Shown: positions 55,907-64,000 of the stretch, one piece after another
How the letters are laid out: each line of letters begins with the position of its first letter
How positions within the stretch are numbered: position 1 is the stretch's first letter
From: Parafrigoribacterium_A soli
GTDB lineage: Bacteria; Actinomycetota; Actinomycetes; Actinomycetales; Microbacteriaceae
Assembly: GCF_040227235.1 (NCBI RefSeq)
Contig: NZ_JBELNZ010000002.1
Location: 744,001 to 808,000, forward strand
DNA length: 64,000 nt
Reading direction: 5' to 3'
Made by a program: the position numbers and the translations under genes
Notes under the pieces: generated by a model
Database searches by the model: none
Told to the model about the DNA's origin: nothing
What the model saw: only the letters and a program-made list of their open reading frames with translations

Positions 55907-58627
55907 GTGTCCCGCTTCACTTTTGCCAGGGGCAACGCGGAGAAACTCCTCTCCGCGCCGCTCTACGTGCTCGGCGGTCTCGCCGGTCTCGCCGTGCCGA
56001 GGCAGCGCCGCTCCTGGGTCTTCGCGAGCGGGTCTGGAGTCGGTGAGGGCGCACTCGCACTCGCACTGCACGCGAAGCGACAAGACCCAGCGTTGGTCGT
56101 CACCTGGCTCGCCCGCAGCGCAGAGGAGCGCGAGCGAGCTCGGGCACTCGGCCTGCAGAGCGTGCTGCGATCGAGCCGCCGGGGCTTCTGGACGACCCTG
56201 CGCGCGCGAGTCGTCGTGGTGACGCACGGGCTGGGCGACGCGAACCGCTTCGGCGTGCGCGGGGCGTTCATCGTGCAGTTGTGGCACGGCATCCCGCTCA
56301 AGCGCATCCAGCTTGACTCGCCCGTGACCTTCGGCGGCCGCTTCGGGCTGCGGCACGTGCTGCGAAGCCTGTATCGGCGCAACGCGGCGTCGATCGGGAT
56401 GTTGCCGGCGGCATCCGAATACTCGGCGGAACGCCTGCGCACGGCCTTCGGACTGCCCGCGGAGCGCGTGGTGGTCACCGGTGACCCGCGCGACGACGTG
56501 CTGCTGCGCGGCACCGAGCAGCGTCGCCGCGACGAGGCGCGCACGCTGCTCGCGCGCGGGATCGGCCCCTTCGGCGACGAGCAGGTGCTGCTCTACGCGC
56601 CGACCTGGCGTGACGGCGAGCGCGACCCCGGCGTGCCGAGCGCCGCGGAATGGCGAGCGATCGCCGAGCACCTCGAGGCGGCGAACGCCGTGCTCGTGCT
56701 GCGGCCGCATCCGCACAGCGTCGGGGACTACGACGCCGGGCCCGCTGCCTCCCCCAGAATTCGGATGCTGTCGGCGGCGACGCAGAACGACGCCACGCCG
56801 ATCCTTCCCGCGATCGACGTGCTCGTCACCGACTACTCCTCGATCGCCTACGACTTCGCGCTGACCGGACGCCCCATCGCCTTCCTCGCGCCCGACGTGG
56901 AACACTACGCGGCGACGCGCGGGCTGTATGAGCCGTACGAGCGTTTCAGCGGCGGCACAGCCGTGCGCTCGTGGGAGGAGCTACTCGGCCTGCTCGCTCG
57001 CCTCCGGGACGATGCGGGGGTGCGACGCACATTCGAGGCGCACAGCGAGCGGCTGGCCTCTGAGTGTCATAGCTTTCGAGACGGCCGAAGTACTGCCAGA
57101 GTGTACGGCGAGATACTCGCGCGACTGAAAGAGCCAGCAAGCATGACCGCAACGCCAGTCGGCGCCTCCTGGGCCGTGGACTCCGTGACCCTGGATGCCG
57201 GCGAGGCGCCGGTGCTGCGGCTGCAGGGCGCGGGTGAGGGCCCGCGCGCACTATCGCTCGTCGGCTCGCGCAGCCGGCTCACGGCATCCGTCGTTCGCTC
57301 GGACGGGCGCTGGAGCGCGGACATTCCGATGCTCACCTCCCGCTGGGGACACGCGCCCGCGGCGCCGCCCTCCGGCCGCTACCGCTTCGAGCCGCCGCTG
57401 ACGGCTACCGCGACCGTGCCCGCCGAGCAGCTTGTGCCTGGCCTTTTCAGAATCGCCTTCGAAACCGAGGATGCGATCTCCATGACTCTCTCGGCGCCCC
57501 TCACCGACGCCGAGGTGGGCGTGCAGCAGCAGGCTCGGCTGGAAGCGGAGTACCGCAGCACGGACTATCCGGCACTGAACGCGGCGTTCTTCGAGAGCTT
57601 CTACGGGCAGAATGCCTCGTGCAATCCGCTCGCGCTCGATCGGGCTCTCGCCGCCGCTCGGCCGGACATCCCGCGCTACTGGGGCGTGCGGGATGCCTCG
57701 GTTGCGGTGCCGGCGGGGGCGATTCCGCTCATCGAGGGCAGCGCCGAGTGGTGGCGCATCCGCGGTTCTGCCCGCCTGATCGTGATCAACGACTGGCTGC
57801 GCAACCGCTATCGGGGACGGCGCCACCAGAGGGTGCTGCAGACCTGGCACGGCACGATGCTCAAGAAGCTCGCGCTCAATCGTTCCGGGCTGCGCCTGCG
57901 GCCGGCTCTGGCGACGCTGCGCGAGCGCTCCCGGTGGAGCATCCTGCTGTCTCAGAACGCGTACGCCACGCGCATCTTTCGCCGCGCGTACCTGTTCCGC
58001 GGGCCGATCTGGGAGGAGGGCTATCCGCGCGACGACGTCTTGCTCACGGGCGATGCCGCGGTCGTGCGGGCTAAGCTCGGCATCCCGGATGACGCCACCG
58101 TGCTGCTCTATGCGCCCACCTGGCGCGACGACCACCCCGGTCGTGTGGACCACCTCGACGTCTCCGCGTTCACGGAGAAGCTCGGCCCCGGTTACGTCAC
58201 GCTCATCCGCGGGCACTCCCGTTCGCTGCAGCCGGGCTCGGATCTGCATGCGGGCGGCGTGCTCGACGTCACGAGCTACCCGGATGTCTCGGAGCTCTTC
58301 CTCGTCGCCGACGCGCTCATCACGGACTACTCCTCGGTGATGTTCGACTTCAGCGTCACCGGCAAACCGATCTTCTTCTTCACCCCCGACCTTGAGCGGT
58401 ACCGCGAGGTGCTGCGCGGCTTCTACTTCGACTTCATCGCCGTCGCGCCCGGACCGGTGGTGCGCACGGCCGACGAGCTGGTCACGCTGGTTCGGCGAGC
58501 GGATGCCGCTGCCGCAGACTACGCGGAACGGTACGCCGCGTGGAGGGCGCGCTTCAATCCGCGAGACGACGGCCACGCGGCTGAGCGCGTGATCGCCCGG
58601 GTGCTGGGTGAGAGCATCCTCGAGTAG
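55907..58627 (+). CDS. Two-domain glycerophosphotransferase (tandem TagF-like domains)
   Basis: A 906-residue protein with two complete Glyphos_transf domains. Domain 1 (about residues 30-410) has VQLWHGIPLKRIQ, LLYAPTWRDGERD, LVLRPHPHS and VLVTDYSSIAYDF. Domain 2 (about 530-895) has LQTWHGTMLKKLALN, LLYAPTWRDDHPG, LIRGHSRS and ALITDYSSVMFDF. A beta-rich linker of about 110 residues joins them. Both sets look catalytic, so one protein may add two different polyol phosphates, or prime and extend a chain. The GTG at 55907 has GGAGGG 12 bases upstream; a GTG at 55874 without such a site is the alternative. Confidence 0.88.
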   Translation: MSRFTFARGNAEKLLSAPLYVLGGLAGLAVPRQRRSWVFASGSGVGEGALALALHAKRQDPALVVTWLARSAEERERARALGLQSVLRSSRRGFWTTLRARVVVVTHGLGDANRFGVRGAFIVQLWHGIPLKRIQLDSPVTFGGRFGLRHVLRSLYRRNAASIGMLPAASEYSAERLRTAFGLPAERVVVTGDPRDDVLLRGTEQRRRDEARTLLARGIGPFGDEQVLLYAPTWRDGERDPGVPSAAEWRAIAEHLEAANAVLVLRPHPHSVGDYDAGPAASPRIRMLSAATQNDATPILPAIDVLVTDYSSIAYDFALTGRPIAFLAPDVEHYAATRGLYEPYERFSGGTAVRSWEELLGLLARLRDDAGVRRTFEAHSERLASECHSFRDGRSTARVYGEILARLKEPASMTATPVGASWAVDSVTLDAGEAPVLRLQGAGEGPRALSLVGSRSRLTASVVRSDGRWSADIPMLTSRWGHAPAAPPSGRYRFEPPLTATATVPAEQLVPGLFRIAFETEDAISMTLSAPLTDAEVGVQQQARLEAEYRSTDYPALNAAFFESFYGQNASCNPLALDRALAAARPDIPRYWGVRDASVAVPAGAIPLIEGSAEWWRIRGSARLIVINDWLRNRYRGRRHQRVLQTWHGTMLKKLALNRSGLRLRPALATLRERSRWSILLSQNAYATRIFRRAYLFRGPIWEEGYPRDDVLLTGDAAVVRAKLGIPDDATVLLYAPTWRDDHPGRVDHLDVSAFTEKLGPGYVTLIRGHSRSLQPGSDLHAGGVLDVTSYPDVSELFLVADALITDYSSVMFDFSVTGKPIFFFTPDLERYREVLRGFYFDFIAVAPGPVVRTADELVTLVRRADAAAADYAERYAAWRARFNPRDDGHAAERVIARVLGESILE

Positions 58628-58634
58628 CGCCGCC

Positions 58635-59684
58635 TCAGATGCCGGTGCGCGAGGTGTCGGTGATCTCGCGGGCGCCGCGCAGGACGGCGAGGATGAAGCC
58701 GGTGCCCCAGCTGAGGTGCATCGTGGGCAGCACGATGAGGAACAGCCAGCGATCCTTCCAGGCGGCCGCCGGATCCTGCACCAGGCTCACCCAGAGCACG
58801 AGCAGCAGGTACGCGAGGGGCGCGAGGTAGACGGCGCTGAGCACGAGGCTCGGCCAGCCGTGCAGCACTCCGGTCAGTTGCAGCGCTCCCACGACGAGGC
58901 TGACCACGACGGCGAGCACGAGCAGCGGCGGCGCGAAGAACCGCCAAGGGTTGCGACCACCGTAGCGGCGCACCAGTTCGCCGCGCCAGACCCCGGTGGC
59001 GAAGAACTGCCTGGCGAGCTTGCGCCAGTTCTCGCGCGGCCAATAGCTGACGCGGAGGCTCGGATCGAACCACACGAGATGGCCGGCCGCGCGAATGCGG
59101 AGGTTCAACTCCCAGTCCTCGCCGCGACGGATGGATTCGTCGAAGCCCCCGACCTCGTCGAGCACGTGCCGGCGGAAGACGCCGAGATACGCGGACTCGG
59201 CCGGACCCTCGGTCGCGCCGCCGTGATAGCGAGCGCCACCGAGCCCGAACTTGCTGTTGTAGGCGCGAGCGACGGCCGACTGGAACGGGGTCTTGCCGCG
59301 AGCGAGCATGACACCGCCCACGTTGACCGCGCCGGTGCGGTCGAGCGTATCGATGGCGGCGCGGGTGTATCCGGCCTCGAGTTCCGAGTGTGCGTCGACG
59401 CGAACGATGATCGGATGCGTGCTGGCCGCTATCGCAAGGTTCAGGCCGACCGGGATATCGACATCCGGGTTATGAACCGTGCGGATGCGCGGGTCGGATT
59501 TGGCGAGGATCTCGACGAGTTCGTCGGTGCCGTCGGTCGACGGCCCGAGCGCGAGGACCAGTTCCTTTTCGCCGGCATAGTCCTGGGCGAGAACGGTGCG
59601 GATCGCGTTGCCGATGTAACCGACCTCGTTGAGGACGGGCATGACGAAAGAAACTCCCGGCAGGGCTTTCCCAGTGGTCGTCAT
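58635..59684 (-). CDS. GT2-family membrane glycosyltransferase
   Basis: A 349-residue inverting glycosyltransferase. The GT-A domain has SFVMPVLNEVGYIGNAI, the acidic motif VDAHSELEAGY (DxD-like) and the catalytic ED of RRGEDWELNLRIRAAG near residue 210. Three or four C-terminal helices (about residues 255-340) anchor it, as in succinoglycan-type synthases. It likely builds an extracellular or wall polysaccharide. It converges on the two-domain transferase with seven bases between the stops. The ATG at 59684 is chosen over a TTG three codons upstream. Confidence 0.9.
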   Translation of the reverse strand: MTTTGKALPGVSFVMPVLNEVGYIGNAIRTVLAQDYAGEKELVLALGPSTDGTDELVEILAKSDPRIRTVHNPDVDIPVGLNLAIAASTHPIIVRVDAHSELEAGYTRAAIDTLDRTGAVNVGGVMLARGKTPFQSAVARAYNSKFGLGGARYHGGATEGPAESAYLGVFRRHVLDEVGGFDESIRRGEDWELNLRIRAAGHLVWFDPSLRVSYWPRENWRKLARQFFATGVWRGELVRRYGGRNPWRFFAPPLLVLAVVVSLVVGALQLTGVLHGWPSLVLSAVYLAPLAYLLLVLWVSLVQDPAAAWKDRWLFLIVLPTMHLSWGTGFILAVLRGAREITDTSRTGI

Positions 59685-59736
59685 GGAGTCCAATACGTCG
59701 AGGTTCGCTGCTGTTCGAGCCTAGCAGCGCACGAAA

Positions 59737-59780
59737 CGACGGCACGAAACCCCCGCGCGGGCGGGGGCTGCGTGCCGTCG
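59737..59780 (-). terminator. Strong intrinsic hairpin terminator after the HtrA gene
   Basis: Outer arms CGACGGCACG and CGTGCCGTCG (10 bp, perfect) enclose inner arms CCCCCGC and GCGGGGG. It begins 11 bases after the HtrA stop on the minus strand. There is no T-run, as is usual in high-GC actinobacteria. Confidence 0.8.
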
Positions 59781-59790
59781 AGTGCCTGCG

Positions 59791-61293
59791 TTACTTGAGC
59801 GCGCCGAGCGTGACGTTCGCGGTGTAGGTCTTGCCGTCCCTCACGTACGTGAGCTGGGTCTTCTCGCCCGCGGCCAGCACCCGCACCTGAGCGGTGAGGT
59901 CGGTCTTGCCGCCGATCGGGATGCCGGCGAAGCGTGTGACGATGTCACCCTTCTTCAGCCCCGCGGCGTCGGCCGCACCGCCACTGGTGATGCCTTCGAT
60001 GCTCGCACCGACGATCGTGCTGTTCTCGACCGTCTTGCTGTCGCCCACGTCGGCGACCGAGGCACCCAGCAGGCCGTGGGTGGCCTTGCCGTTGGCGATG
60101 ATCTCGTTCGCGACCCGCTTGGCGAGATTGGCGGGGATGGCGAACCCGACACCGATGCTTCCGGACGCCGAGGAGCCGGTGCCGTTCGAACCCGCACTGG
60201 CGATGGCGACGTTGATGCCCATCACCTTTCCGTCGGTGTTGAGAAGCGCGCCACCGGAGTTGCCGGGGTTGATTGCCGCGTCGGTCTGGATGACGGCGAG
60301 AGCGATGGAGCTCTGCGCGGTGCTCTGCTGCTGGCCGCCATTCGGGTCTGGGTACATGAAGTGGTCGAAGGGATCCTTTCCGCTGTCGTCACCACCGTTG
60401 CTGCTACTGCTGTCGGGGACCGCGGAGGAGGCGATGGTGATGCTGCGGTTCAGCGCGCTGACAATACCGTTGGTGACCGTATTGGACAGGGCGAGCGGGG
60501 CGCCGATCGCGATCGCGGTGTCACCGACGTTGAGCTTGCTCGAGTCGGCGAATTCCAGCGGCTGGAAGTTGCTGCCGTCCTCGATCTTGATGACCGCGAG
60601 GTCAACGATGGGGTCGGTGCCAACCACCTTCGCGTTGTACAGGTGACCGTCGGAGGTCTCGACCTTGACCTTCGCGTTGGCGATCTCGCCGTCGAGGGTG
60701 ACCACGTGCGTGTTCGTGAGCACGTAACCGTCCTTGCTCAGGATGACGCCTGAACCGGTGCCCGCGGACGACGTTCCGGTGACGTTGATGGTGACCACGG
60801 AGGGCGTTGCCTCCGCGGCGACCTTGGTGATGATCGTGGCGTTGTCACGGTCGTTGACGGTGATGTTCGCGGGGTTTATCGCGGTGCTCGCGGTCGGCTG
60901 CTGGTTCTGGCTGCTGTTGAGCGCGAGGGCCGTGACGCCCGCTCCGGACACACCGCCGACGAGGGCACCCACGGCGAGCGCGGCCACGAGCGCTACCGTT
61001 CCGGAGCGCTTCGACGAGGATGGCGCCGGGATGGCTGCACTCGCGGATGCCGCACCGCCGAAGGCGGAGGACGGCGGCGTCGCTGACGCCTCGGTCGGCT
61101 GCGCTGCGGTCGCCTGTGCGGTCGTAGGCGGTACGGCGGTGGGCTGCGGCGTGGTCGGGCCGGACTGCGGCTGGGTGACGGGTTCGTTCAAGTCTTCGTT
61201 GAGGCCCTGGTCGGGATTGCCGTTCAGGTCGTTGACGCGCGGGTTTTGCTCGTCGTCCTGGTCGTGCTGTGGCCCCTGGGGAATGTCGGTCAT
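59791..61293 (-). CDS. Membrane-anchored HtrA/DegP-like serine protease with PDZ domain
   Basis: A 500-residue protease. Residues 1-95 are cytoplasmic, Pro/Gln/Thr/Ala-rich and disordered; one membrane helix follows (about 98-125). The extracytoplasmic trypsin-like domain has the triad His in LTNTHVV, Asp in PIVDLAVIKIED and Ser in INPGNSGGALLNTDG. A PDZ domain occupies about residues 400-495 (AAGLKKGDIVTRFAGIPIGG). A Gly/Ser/Asp-rich insert lies before the Ser region. It probably degrades misfolded envelope proteins. GGAG is eight bases before the ATG, and a -10 TAGAAT lies further upstream. Confidence 0.95.
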   Translation of the reverse strand: MTDIPQGPQHDQDDEQNPRVNDLNGNPDQGLNEDLNEPVTQPQSGPTTPQPTAVPPTTAQATAAQPTEASATPPSSAFGGAASASAAIPAPSSSKRSGTVALVAALAVGALVGGVSGAGVTALALNSSQNQQPTASTAINPANITVNDRDNATIITKVAAEATPSVVTINVTGTSSAGTGSGVILSKDGYVLTNTHVVTLDGEIANAKVKVETSDGHLYNAKVVGTDPIVDLAVIKIEDGSNFQPLEFADSSKLNVGDTAIAIGAPLALSNTVTNGIVSALNRSITIASSAVPDSSSSNGGDDSGKDPFDHFMYPDPNGGQQQSTAQSSIALAVIQTDAAINPGNSGGALLNTDGKVMGINVAIASAGSNGTGSSASGSIGVGFAIPANLAKRVANEIIANGKATHGLLGASVADVGDSKTVENSTIVGASIEGITSGGAADAAGLKKGDIVTRFAGIPIGGKTDLTAQVRVLAAGEKTQLTYVRDGKTYTANVTLGALK

Positions 61294-61341
61294 TGGTGCT
61301 GCTCCTTCCAAGCGCTGCTAGCATCCATCGCCAACCTGAAC

Positions 61342-61347
61342 ATTCTA
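61342..61347 (-). promoter_or_regulatory. Probable -10 element of the HtrA gene
   Basis: TAGAAT on the minus strand; a leader of about 42 bases with a GGAG site separates it from the ATG at 61293. Confidence 0.5.
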
Positions 61348-61415
61348 TTTGCGGCCGCTGGGAGCGTGCCCTCTGAAGGCTTGGAGCTTCGACTGCCCCG
61401 TTGGGGCGGCCCGAT

Positions 61416-62234
61416 TCAGCAGCCGGGACCGCTCGGTCGAGTGAGGCAGTTCTGCTCGACCAGTACCGTTTTCGCCTCCCCGGCCGTGATGTGCAGGCGG
61501 TTCGCCGACAGCGGCAGAACACCCTGCACGGGGTACCAATCGCCGCCCGCGTACTGGAATTCCGCTGCGAAGTCGATCGTCAGATCGACGTCGTACTCGC
61601 CGCGCTCCTGATACACGTGGCTGGTCGAAGTGGGATCGAATTCGTGGATGCCGAGCGCCTTCCAGGTGCGACCCGCCGCACCCGTCGCCCTCGCGCCCCC
61701 GTCGCCGTAGGTCCAGTGGTATCGCACGGGCGTAAACCGCACCTGCGCCTCCTGCCCCAGCAACATGCCCGACAGCAGCTGCGACTGGGCGGTCGCATAG
61801 AAGTTGGTGTCGAGGCCGATGACCGCCCAACCGTTCGGCTCCATGTGATCGGTACCGGGCTGGGGCTTGAAGTTCACGAGATCGGAGATCGTGACCGGAT
61901 CGTTGACGGTGAAACCATCGCGCCCGATCCACACGCCCGGGATCTCCGGTGCGCCGCCCGGTAGGAGCGACGAGGCCCGCGGGGCGACGCCCGGTCGTGG
62001 TTTGCGCACGGCGCGGCCCTGGCCGATCTTCGTGCCAGGCTTCGTCTTCGTTGCGCCGATGGCGACGCCGCCGTCTGCGACCTGCGCTGAAGCCCCGGGG
62101 CATTTTCCGGCCGCCACTCCGCGTGGAGTGCAGTCAACCTTCGCAGAAGCCGGTGAGACTGCGGCCACCGCGGGCATCGCGCACGACACCGCACAGGCTC
62201 CAGCAACTGCAGCGGTCAATACGATTCGAATCAC
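61416..62234 (-). CDS. Secreted PKD-like domain protein
   Basis: A 272-residue exported protein. From the GTG at 62234 the N terminus (MIRIVLTAAVAGACAVSCAM) is a normal signal peptide, probably cut after AVA. The mature part has a PKD-like beta-sandwich motif: VRYHWTYGDGGA and then STSHVYQERGEYDVDLTIDFAAEFQYAGGDW (about residues 180-235), and several Cys (VDCTPRG, GKCPG, EQNCLT, PGC) that could form disulfides. The upstream open frame to 62264 overlaps the lipoprotein stop, so the later start is preferred. Function is probably surface adhesion or binding. Confidence 0.78.
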   Translation of the reverse strand: MIRIVLTAAVAGACAVSCAMPAVAAVSPASAKVDCTPRGVAAGKCPGASAQVADGGVAIGATKTKPGTKIGQGRAVRKPRPGVAPRASSLLPGGAPEIPGVWIGRDGFTVNDPVTISDLVNFKPQPGTDHMEPNGWAVIGLDTNFYATAQSQLLSGMLLGQEAQVRFTPVRYHWTYGDGGARATGAAGRTWKALGIHEFDPTSTSHVYQERGEYDVDLTIDFAAEFQYAGGDWYPVQGVLPLSANRLHITAGEAKTVLVEQNCLTRPSGPGC

Positions 62235-62239
62235 GATAT

Positions 62240-62821
62240 CTAGCAAAAGCTCGCCCCCGTCCACGGAGAGTTGTCGTCCAACAAGAGACTCTGGTGCCCG
62301 TCAGTGACGAAGCTAGCCACGAACGAATACTTCGTCTGTGCACTGGGCTTCGTGGTGTCTGTATCTTCAGCATCGAGGATGTGTACCTCCGATACGTCGA
62401 GGCAGAGGTAGACATCGATGGTCTGGCTCGGAGATGCACGGTCGTAGTGCTGGAGCCTCGCTGAATCAAAATGAGTGGCGCCAGATTGCCGCAATCCTGA
62501 GTCAGCGAACGAGTTGGCAGAAGCTACTTCCTGTTTCAACCAGTTCGTCGTGACTAATGGACTCAGACGCGCGGGGTTGAGTCCTCCTTCTTGACTCACC
62601 TGATCCGACATCTTGAGGTACGCGGCGTACGCCTTCGTGGCGGCGGCCAGGGCATCCGCGTCGCTGGCGAAGAGCGGCTTGACCGTCGCCTGTGCCTTGG
62701 GGGTTTTGGCGGGTGTCGGCTGCACGCATCCTGTAAGCAGAAACACCGAGAGGACAACGGCGCCCGCCGGGGCCAGCGACGATCGCCGCGCACGCTTGGC
62801 CGGTCGAGGGAAAATCCGCAT
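62240..62821 (-). CDS. Lipoprotein, unknown function
   Basis: A 193-residue lipoprotein with a basic N terminus (RIFPRPAKRARRSS), a hydrophobic stretch and the lipobox LLTGC (Cys at about residue 32). The mature part has a helical region (ADALAAATKAYAAYLKMSDQ, a segment often seen in small actinobacterial lipoproteins of NTF2-like fold) and a C-terminal beta region ending in WTGASFC. The PKD-like gene starts five bases after its stop, so the two are coupled and may act together outside the cell. Confidence 0.82.
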   Translation of the reverse strand: MRIFPRPAKRARRSSLAPAGAVVLSVFLLTGCVQPTPAKTPKAQATVKPLFASDADALAAATKAYAAYLKMSDQVSQEGGLNPARLSPLVTTNWLKQEVASANSFADSGLRQSGATHFDSARLQHYDRASPSQTIDVYLCLDVSEVHILDAEDTDTTKPSAQTKYSFVASFVTDGHQSLLLDDNSPWTGASFC

Positions 62822-62880
62822 AACGACGACGGTAGAGCAATCCGTCCACCCTCGCAGGAACTTTCCACAGGCTGGGCGAG

Positions 62881-64000
62881 CTACTCCATGACCGGGGTCG
62901 TTGTGTCACGGGCCGTGCGGAGGGTGCGAGCGCGCAGCGCCGTCCACACGACGACGACCGCGACGAGTGCCATGCAGGTGACGCCGAGTCCCGAGTAGCC
63001 GACGAGGGTGAGTACCGGTCCCGCGAGTGCGCCGCCGACCGCGGCTGTCGCGTTCATCAGGAGGTCGGAGACGCCCTGCAGGCCCGCGCGATCATCCACG
63101 GGCACGGACTCAGCCACGAGGGTCGACCCGGCGATGGTGGAGGCCGACCAGCCGAGGCCCAGGAGGATCAGGCTCACGGCGACCCAGACATCCGAACCGC
63201 TTTTCGTCCAGGCGACGACGAGCGAGGCCAACAGCAGCGCCTGACCGACCAGGATCACTGGGATGCGTCCCCAGCGGTCGGCCGCCCAACCGAAGATAGG
63301 CGACAGCCCGTACATGCCCGCGATGTGCAGGCTGAGGGTGAAGCCGACGATCTCGAGCGTGGCGCCGTGCTCATAGAGATGCACCGGGGTCATCGACATC
63401 ATCGCGACCATTGTCGCGTGGCTGAGCGCGACGGCCACAACGGCGTAGCGAGCACCCGCATGCGCACGAAGGCTCGCGAGGCCTTTCTTCGGGCGGATGC
63501 CGTCGGCGGGCGGCGACAACTCCATGGCCGTGAGCAGCGGGTCGGGCCTGAGCCCCGTGAAGTACACGATCATCGCGAGCAGTTGGGCGCTCACGGTGAA
63601 GACGAACGGGCCGGTGAGCGTGGGCAATCCGATCGCTCCCCCGATCGCCTCCCCCGGGCCGATGAGGTTGGGTCCGAGCACCGAACCCAGCGTCGTCGAC
63701 CACACCACGATCGAGAGCTGACGGGCCCGGTGCCGGGAATCGGCGAGGTCCGTGGCGGCGAATCTCGCCTGCAGGTTCGAGGCGGATGACGCCCCCGCCA
63801 GCGCGAGCGCCACCAGCAGCAGCGGAAAGTTTCCGAGCGCGGCAGCGGTGACCGCGAGCAGCGCGCCGCACGCCCCGAGGATGGAGCCGACGGAGAGGGC
63901 GATCCTGCGTCCGCGAGCCTGGGCGGCCCGCGCCAGAGGCACCGCGAGCAGCGCCGCACCCAGGGTGCTCATGGTGGCCGCCATGCCCGACCAGGCGGGC
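62881..64000 (-). CDS. MFS transporter, N terminus beyond the window
   Basis: The last 372 residues or so of a major facilitator. The open frame continues to the window edge (PAWSGMAATMSTLG), and only about eleven helices are visible, so one N-terminal helix and the start are missing. Motifs include ARAAQARGRRIAL after helix 2 and GWAADRWGRIPVILVG after helix 8. It is probably an exporter of unknown substrate. It lies 59 bases from the lipoprotein gene, downstream of which it does not appear to be transcribed as a unit. Confidence 0.85.
   Translation of the reverse strand, partial: PAWSGMAATMSTLGAALLAVPLARAAQARGRRIALSVGSILGACGALLAVTAAALGNFPLLLVALALAGASSASNLQARFAATDLADSRHRARQLSIVVWSTTLGSVLGPNLIGPGEAIGGAIGLPTLTGPFVFTVSAQLLAMIVYFTGLRPDPLLTAMELSPPADGIRPKKGLASLRAHAGARYAVVAVALSHATMVAMMSMTPVHLYEHGATLEIVGFTLSLHIAGMYGLSPIFGWAADRWGRIPVILVGQALLLASLVVAWTKSGSDVWVAVSLILLGLGWSASTIAGSTLVAESVPVDDRAGLQGVSDLLMNATAAVGGALAGPVLTLVGYSGLGVTCMALVAVVVVWTALRARTLRTARDTTTPVME

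Noticed and set aside
1..64000. CRISPR arrays, insertion sequences or prophage genes
   Set aside because: No regular repeat-spacer pattern and no transposase, integrase or phage structural gene was seen in the window.

Overview
The window reads as a stretch of high-GC actinobacterial chromosome, most likely from the family Microbacteriaceae. The evidence is the strong G/C bias in third codon positions, many GTG and TTG starts, a tmRNA with the tag ANSKRTDFALAA, a DUF3039 protein, the gene order prfB-ftsE-ftsX-smpB, and short intergenic repeats of the GGTCCCTGAGCTCGTCGAAG type. No plasmid, phage or transposase gene was recognised. Genus and species cannot be fixed from the sequence alone.

Layout. 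0-9.4 kb: end of aroA, then rsgA and hisN, a cupin-hemerythrin protein, two small membrane proteins, a zinc alcohol dehydrogenase, a decarboxylase-like amidohydrolase divergent from its probable TetR regulator, and an acyltransferase. 9.4-19.5 kb: ssrA (tmRNA) and smpB bracket about 9.3 kb of surface and regulatory genes: a teichoic-acid-polymerase/GT4 fusion, an OmpR-type two-component system, a 41-residue membrane protein, an orphan FetB-like permease, a GH27 lipoprotein, a GT39-like membrane glycosyltransferase and a COG4705 membrane protein. 19.5-24.8 kb: smpB, ftsX, ftsE, prfB, then MFS and LysE exporters. 24.9-29.4 kb: a compact Tad/Flp pilus operon (tadA, tadB, tadC, flp, two TadE-like, one TadG-like). 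29.5-34.8 kb: a NarL-type two-component system divergent from a MacB-like ABC transporter. 34.8-41.6 kb: tRNA-Leu, DedA, a HEAT-repeat protein, an Nramp transporter, a murI-rph-rdgB operon, pncB and DUF3039. 41.6-44.3 kb: an ABC exporter whose ATPase carries a histone-H1-like tail.

44.6-59.7 kb is a cell-wall glycopolymer region: a LicC-like nucleotidyltransferase, a Wzm/Wzt-type exporter, a divergent glycerophosphotransferase, a protein with two glycerophosphotransferase domains, and a GT2. It is split at 46.9-54.4 kb by an accessory block: a VapBC-like pair, a 98-residue protein, a small XRE regulator, a single-polypeptide Type ISP restriction-modification enzyme and a glycine-rich protein. 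59.8-64 kb: an HtrA protease, a secreted PKD-like protein with a lipoprotein partner, and a partial MFS transporter.

Two patterns run through the window. Many genes have a -10 hexamer only 6-9 bases before the start codon, which predicts leaderless or nearly leaderless mRNAs, and I used this to choose starts. Neighbouring genes are packed tightly, with ATGA/GTGA overlaps and convergent stop-codon overlaps. The most unusual content is the glycopolymer machinery with four TagF-like domains in three proteins, and the restriction enzyme whose specificity region has clearly lower GC than the rest of the gene.
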